A program made the position numbers and the translations under genes. 64,000 bases of DNA from Lysobacterales bacterium (GTDB lineage Bacteria > Pseudomonadota > Gammaproteobacteria > Xanthomonadales > Xanthomonadaceae). Of this stretch, positions 61,195-64,000 are shown piece after piece. Under the pieces are notes generated by a model. It did not search any database and was not told the origin of the DNA. It saw nothing but the letters and a program-made list of their open reading frames with translations. Location: assembly GCA_017302135.1 (NCBI GenBank), contig JAFLDZ010000008.1, forward strand, positions 62,001 to 126,000. Reading direction: 5' to 3'. Each line of letters starts with the position of its first letter. Position 1 is the first letter of the stretch.

Positions 61195-61234
61195 CTTCAC
61201 TTATGTACCCTGCGCATATACGCCTTACGGCCTT
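61195..61234 (+). repeat. 40-bp direct repeat, copy 2
   Basis: It starts CTTCACTTATGTACCCTG and ends TACGCCTTACGGCCTT, as at 59602-59641. It is followed at once by GGGGTAAATCAACCCGACCCC, the same motif that ends the long dispersed repeats. Confidence 0.65.
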
Positions 61235-61421
61235 GGGGTAAATCAACCCGACCCCATTTTTCGGGCCTGTGAATGCGTTCAAGCAGGCGCTCATTCGCCT
61301 CGGCGCGCGGGCCGGGCTTGCGGTCTCGCCAAGCGTAGTAGCCGCTCGCCGAAACGCCCAGAGTCTGGCACAGCCGCCGTATCGGATACCCCGTCTGGCC
61401 CCGGATCCAGGCGTACCTCAC
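61197..61421 (-). pseudogene. Truncated IS3-family transposase orfB
   Basis: The frame from the ATG at 61421 begins MRYAWIRGQTGYPIRRLCQT and continues through LGVSASGYYAWRDRKPG, the usual start of an IS3-family orfB. After about 51 residues (ERLLERIH, near 61268) it breaks off into the dispersed motif AAAATGGGGTCGGGTTGA and unrelated sequence. The integrase catalytic core (DDE) is missing, so it cannot be active. It overlaps the end of orfA. Confidence 0.85.
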
Positions 61422-61790
61422 GGCAGTTCCCGCGCGAAGTACGCCGCCGCTTTTTTTAGGATCTCGTTCTCTTCCTTCAGACGCGCGTTCTCGCGCTTGA
61501 GAGCAGCCAGCTCATCACTGCTCGCCTTGGGACGGCCACTGCCCGCAAATGCCGTAGTGCCCTTCTTCTCAAGATCCTGCGCCCACTTGTAGAGCCTGTT
61601 GCGCGGGATACCCAGCTCCCGCGCCACCACCGCAGCAGGCCGATCGCCCGCCTTGAGCAATCGAACCGCTTCGCGCTTGAATTCCGCTGTGAACTGTTGA
61701 CGCTTCTGCATCGAACACCTCCGTGCAAGGATTGTCCTCGCTTTTGGGTGTCCGAGAAATCAGGGGCGGCTCAACCTGACCCCATTTCTC
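61235..61790 (-). mobile_element. IS3-family insertion sequence remnant
   Basis: It contains an intact orfA (61418-61711) and a stub of orfB, with a slippery A7G stretch between them (AAAAAAAG on the minus strand, 61451-61458) as used for IS3 frameshifting. Each end carries TCAACC(C/T)GACCCCATTT in the same orientation (about 61241-61258 and 61771-61787), not inverted. The transposase core is deleted. I see no target-site duplication. Confidence 0.75.
61418..61711 (-). CDS. IS3-family transposase orfA
   Basis: 97 residues. It begins MQKRQQFTAEFKREAVRLLK, with a helix-turn-helix of the transposase 8 family (AAVVARELGIPRNRLYKW) and a C-terminal leucine-zipper-like helix (LKRENARLKEENEILKKAAA). 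It normally works fused to orfB by a -1 frameshift; the slippery A7G lies near its 3' end. Since orfB is deleted, only orfA can be made here, which in related elements acts as a DNA-binding regulator. Confidence 0.9.
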   Translation of the reverse strand: MQKRQQFTAEFKREAVRLLKAGDRPAAVVARELGIPRNRLYKWAQDLEKKGTTAFAGSGRPKASSDELAALKRENARLKEENEILKKAAAYFARELP

Positions 61791-61876
61791 CCCTGAACCA
61801 TGCTGCACAAACTTGAAGCATAATGTGCTTTACCGTGACACGGCAGCCCGACTTGAAGAGGGATCGATAGCAGCCC

Positions 61877-64000
61877 ATGGCAAGCAGCCTAATTAAAACT
61901 CTTTTGAGCTCACTCGACAGTGAAATGCTTGAAGAGCTTGTGCTTTCTTATGTCAATGAGAAATATCTTCCTGAGCCGTCGGCACAACGAATTGGCGTCA
62001 GCGGTCAGTCGCAAGACGGTGTGGATGTCTATGCACATGTCGGCGCTTGTGGCTACATGGGCTTCCAATCCAAGGCATACACCGGGAAAACGAAGCTGAC
62101 GACGGGTTTGCTAGATAAGGAACTGGCGCTTTGCCACGGATTTACCCCACGCTTGGATTTTTACACGGTTGTAACGCTAAACACCAGGGACGCGAAGCTA
62201 CAGACCCATGCCCGCGCGGCACTTCTACACGGCAACCAGAATCGCGTTTCAGTTATCGCGCTTGAGGATCTGGCATCTATTGTAGATAGCTCAAGTATTC
62301 TCAAGAGTCAGTTGTTCAACTACACGCTGCGTCCTTCGGACATACAGGAAATCAGTGATCACTTAGGACCGCTCAGCGGAGCAATATCGACTCTGCCTAT
62401 GCAGGAGAGCGACCGGTCCCTGCCAGAAGATCTCAGGATCGCCGAGGACTGGGTCGAGAACGGCATGCCACTTAGGGCTCTATCTGCCCTAGATGCTCGA
62501 CAAGGCCGCGGATCACAACCTGCCGCCACTCTAATCCGCTGCCGGGCTTTGTATAGCTTGGACAGATACTCGGAAGTTGTTTCGATAGCGCAAGCTGAAT
62601 TTGTCGCACTGGCACCCCACGCGCCGATCCTAATTCTCGGCGCGCTAGCAGCGGAGGAGCAGGGGAACGCAGACTTGGCAGACAAACTCGCCGACTCTGC
62701 CCTTGAATCAGCTACAAGCACTACTCGCGCAAACGTAATCGGTGGCTGCATTCGGCTCCGCGCAAAGCGCCCCGGCGCACGCGTATCCGCTCTTGAGGCA
62801 TTCGCGGAAGAGCAACTGGGTGGGGGAGAAAAGGTCGCAGTGGCGCTCGCAGATTCTGCCGCGTCCATTGGCGATCCTTCACGCGCAGCCTATTGGTTCA
62901 AGACGGCACGACAATCCCGGCCGTCGCTACCGCTCGGAGTTCAGATCAATGAACTTGCCACGGCCTTGGTCATCGCAAGCGATCGGTCAGACAAGAACGA
63001 ACTTTTGCGAATCATTTCTAGACTCGAACAAATTCTCGAATCAGTCGCCGCTCCAGAAGAGCCAGCGTTCCGCCGGGTGATCCAGATAAATCTCGGGGCA
63101 GCATTCCGGGCCCTCGGACGGACGCAGGACGCCGCTTCGATATGGGATCAGGTCTTAGTATCAAACAGTGGGCAGCGTGAAATTTGGATCCACCGGTGCC
63201 TGCTCAGTGAGCACGATAACAAGGTGCAGCCTCCCGGGCAGGGCTTGGTAGGGATGCACGCGACCGATCCACTGGCAAAACTTGCCTATGCATCTGCGCT
63301 CACCTCAGTAAACCGTCTATCCGAAGCGACAGCCTTGGTGACTGAAGTGCTTGATGCAGCGGAGACGACTGCGGAGGAAGCTTCGGTTGCAAAGGTAGAA
63401 CGTCTTCGCATTCGAATCAGAATTGATGGCCGAAATGAGGCTATTGCCGATGCCCTTCAGCAGGTAGCGCAAGGTGAACACTCTCTACCCCTGCTTAACT
63501 GGCTTTCGATGCAGCACAGCAGGGCATCGCAAGAAGACAGGCAAAGAATCAACATCATCTTGCAGCAGATGGATCTTTCGATGTTCAGCGACGATGCCGT
63601 TGTCGCGATGGCAACTCCTATTGCGCTGGGCAGTTCCGCTGTAGGACTTGGATCGTGGATTTCTCGCCTTGAGAAAATCTCCTTCGGAGCTACTGGCGAA
63701 TTGCGCAATGGACACGCTGCGAGCGTCCTTGCAGAAATCCAAGCGGACACGCTTGACTTTTCGGGGTGCATCCGCACTCTAAAAAGTATTTTGGAATGGG
63801 ATGGCAAAAACGAAAATATAATGCGCTTGGCGCAAGCGTATTACCAGTCTGGCGACCGCATTGCGGCTTTCGAAATGCTTCAGGATGCGATAGTTGGACC
63901 TGATGCGTCTGCGCTTTCCGTGCGTAACTGGGCACATCTTGCGGTGAGCCTTGGCCGTCGCCGACACGCGATAAAGTTCTTTTCCAACCTAGAGAAGCCT
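61877..64000 (+). CDS. Mrr-like PD-(D/E)XK nuclease with helical-repeat C-terminus (runs off the right edge)
   Basis: From the ATG at 61877 the frame is open for 708 codons to the window end, so the C-terminus is missing. Residues about 10-130 have the Mrr/Cap4-like endonuclease pattern: EELVLSYVNEKYLP, then GVSGQSQDGVDVYAH (D50), then GFQSKAY (Q64 and K66), giving the acid and Q-x-K of a PD-(D/E)XK site. LDFYTVVTLNTRDAKLQTHA after it is typical of this nuclease group. The rest, about residue 180 onward, is helical and TPR-like (MPLRALSALDARQG, AAFRALGRTQDAASIWDQVL, ENIMRLAQAYYQSGDRIAAF). Codon use is AT-richer than in core genes, and the gene lies 166 bp from an IS3 remnant. A nuclease with sensor-like repeats in an accessory island suggests an anti-phage defence protein; the trigger is unknown. 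Confidence 0.8.
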   Translation, partial: MASSLIKTLLSSLDSEMLEELVLSYVNEKYLPEPSAQRIGVSGQSQDGVDVYAHVGACGYMGFQSKAYTGKTKLTTGLLDKELALCHGFTPRLDFYTVVTLNTRDAKLQTHARAALLHGNQNRVSVIALEDLASIVDSSSILKSQLFNYTLRPSDIQEISDHLGPLSGAISTLPMQESDRSLPEDLRIAEDWVENGMPLRALSALDARQGRGSQPAATLIRCRALYSLDRYSEVVSIAQAEFVALAPHAPILILGALAAEEQGNADLADKLADSALESATSTTRANVIGGCIRLRAKRPGARVSALEAFAEEQLGGGEKVAVALADSAASIGDPSRAAYWFKTARQSRPSLPLGVQINELATALVIASDRSDKNELLRIISRLEQILESVAAPEEPAFRRVIQINLGAAFRALGRTQDAASIWDQVLVSNSGQREIWIHRCLLSEHDNKVQPPGQGLVGMHATDPLAKLAYASALTSVNRLSEATALVTEVLDAAETTAEEASVAKVERLRIRIRIDGRNEAIADALQQVAQGEHSLPLLNWLSMQHSRASQEDRQRINIILQQMDLSMFSDDAVVAMATPIALGSSAVGLGSWISRLEKISFGATGELRNGHAASVLAEIQADTLDFSGCIRTLKSILEWDGKNENIMRLAQAYYQSGDRIAAFEMLQDAIVGPDASALSVRNWAHLAVSLGRRRHAIKFFSNLEKP

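Noticed and set aside
1..64000. CRISPR arrays, tRNA and rRNA genes
   Set aside because: No regularly spaced direct repeats, cloverleaf sequences or rRNA landmarks were found on reading the intergenic stretches.

Overview
The window is chromosomal DNA of a high-GC gammaproteobacterium of the Xanthomonadaceae/Lysobacteraceae (Lysobacter, Luteimonas or Xanthomonas type). Pointers are the GC-rich codon use, two proteins sharing what looks like the Xanthomonadales type IV secretion signal domain (XVIPCD), family genes common in this group (DUF3011, DUF3297), and dispersed palindromic repeats typical of these genomes. No rRNA, tRNA or CRISPR array was seen.

Layout. 0-3.5 kb: a truncated gene, then a predicted killing module in which a zinc-metallopeptidase T4SS effector is flanked by two paralogues, one a lipoprotein, that look like immunity genes. 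3.5-5.6 kb: ubiE, an AT-richer accessory gene, two MITE-like elements and a remnant of a cdsA 3' end. 5.6-14 kb (minus strand): a DUF5916 outer-membrane protein and an extended ynbABCD-like lipid-metabolism operon carrying an extra acyltransferase and an extra membrane protein. 14-23 kb: EF-hand protein, a fasciclin gene behind two copies of an ECF-sigma-like promoter motif, an ATM1-type ABC exporter, msrB, a DUF3297 gene, an S9 peptidase, a lipoprotein and trpS. 23-29.5 kb: a four-gene MoxR / degenerate vWA / beta-propeller ternary system. 29.5-34 kb: small genes and the cell-wall cluster mltB-rlpA-dacC (minus strand). 34-41.6 kb: antiporter, lytic transglycosylase, HAD phosphatase, GFA protein, glutamine amidotransferase and other single genes. 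41.7-47.2 kb: glyQ and glyS separated by GST, cupin, EF-hand and DUF3011 genes; glyS carries an in-frame REP-like insertion. 48.6-54.4 kb: tamA-tamB. 54.6-56.6 kb: a second T4SS effector, a DUF2235 lipase fused to the same C-terminal domain, with no visible immunity gene.

56.6-61.8 kb is an accessory hotspot. Copies of a roughly 320-bp dispersed repeat bracket an FG-GAP repeat gene and a cassette of overlapping small AT-richer genes, followed by a lipoprotein gene and an IS3 remnant. The right edge (61.88 kb onward) holds an incomplete gene for an Mrr-like PD-(D/E)XK nuclease fused to helical repeats, a likely defence protein.

The most interesting items are the two effectors with their candidate immunity pair, the MoxR-vWA-propeller system, the expanded ynb operon, the nuclease-repeat protein at the edge, the duplicated ECF-like promoter, and the repeats that have entered or terminated coding sequences (glyS, the FG-GAP gene, the 300-residue gene, the cdsA tail).
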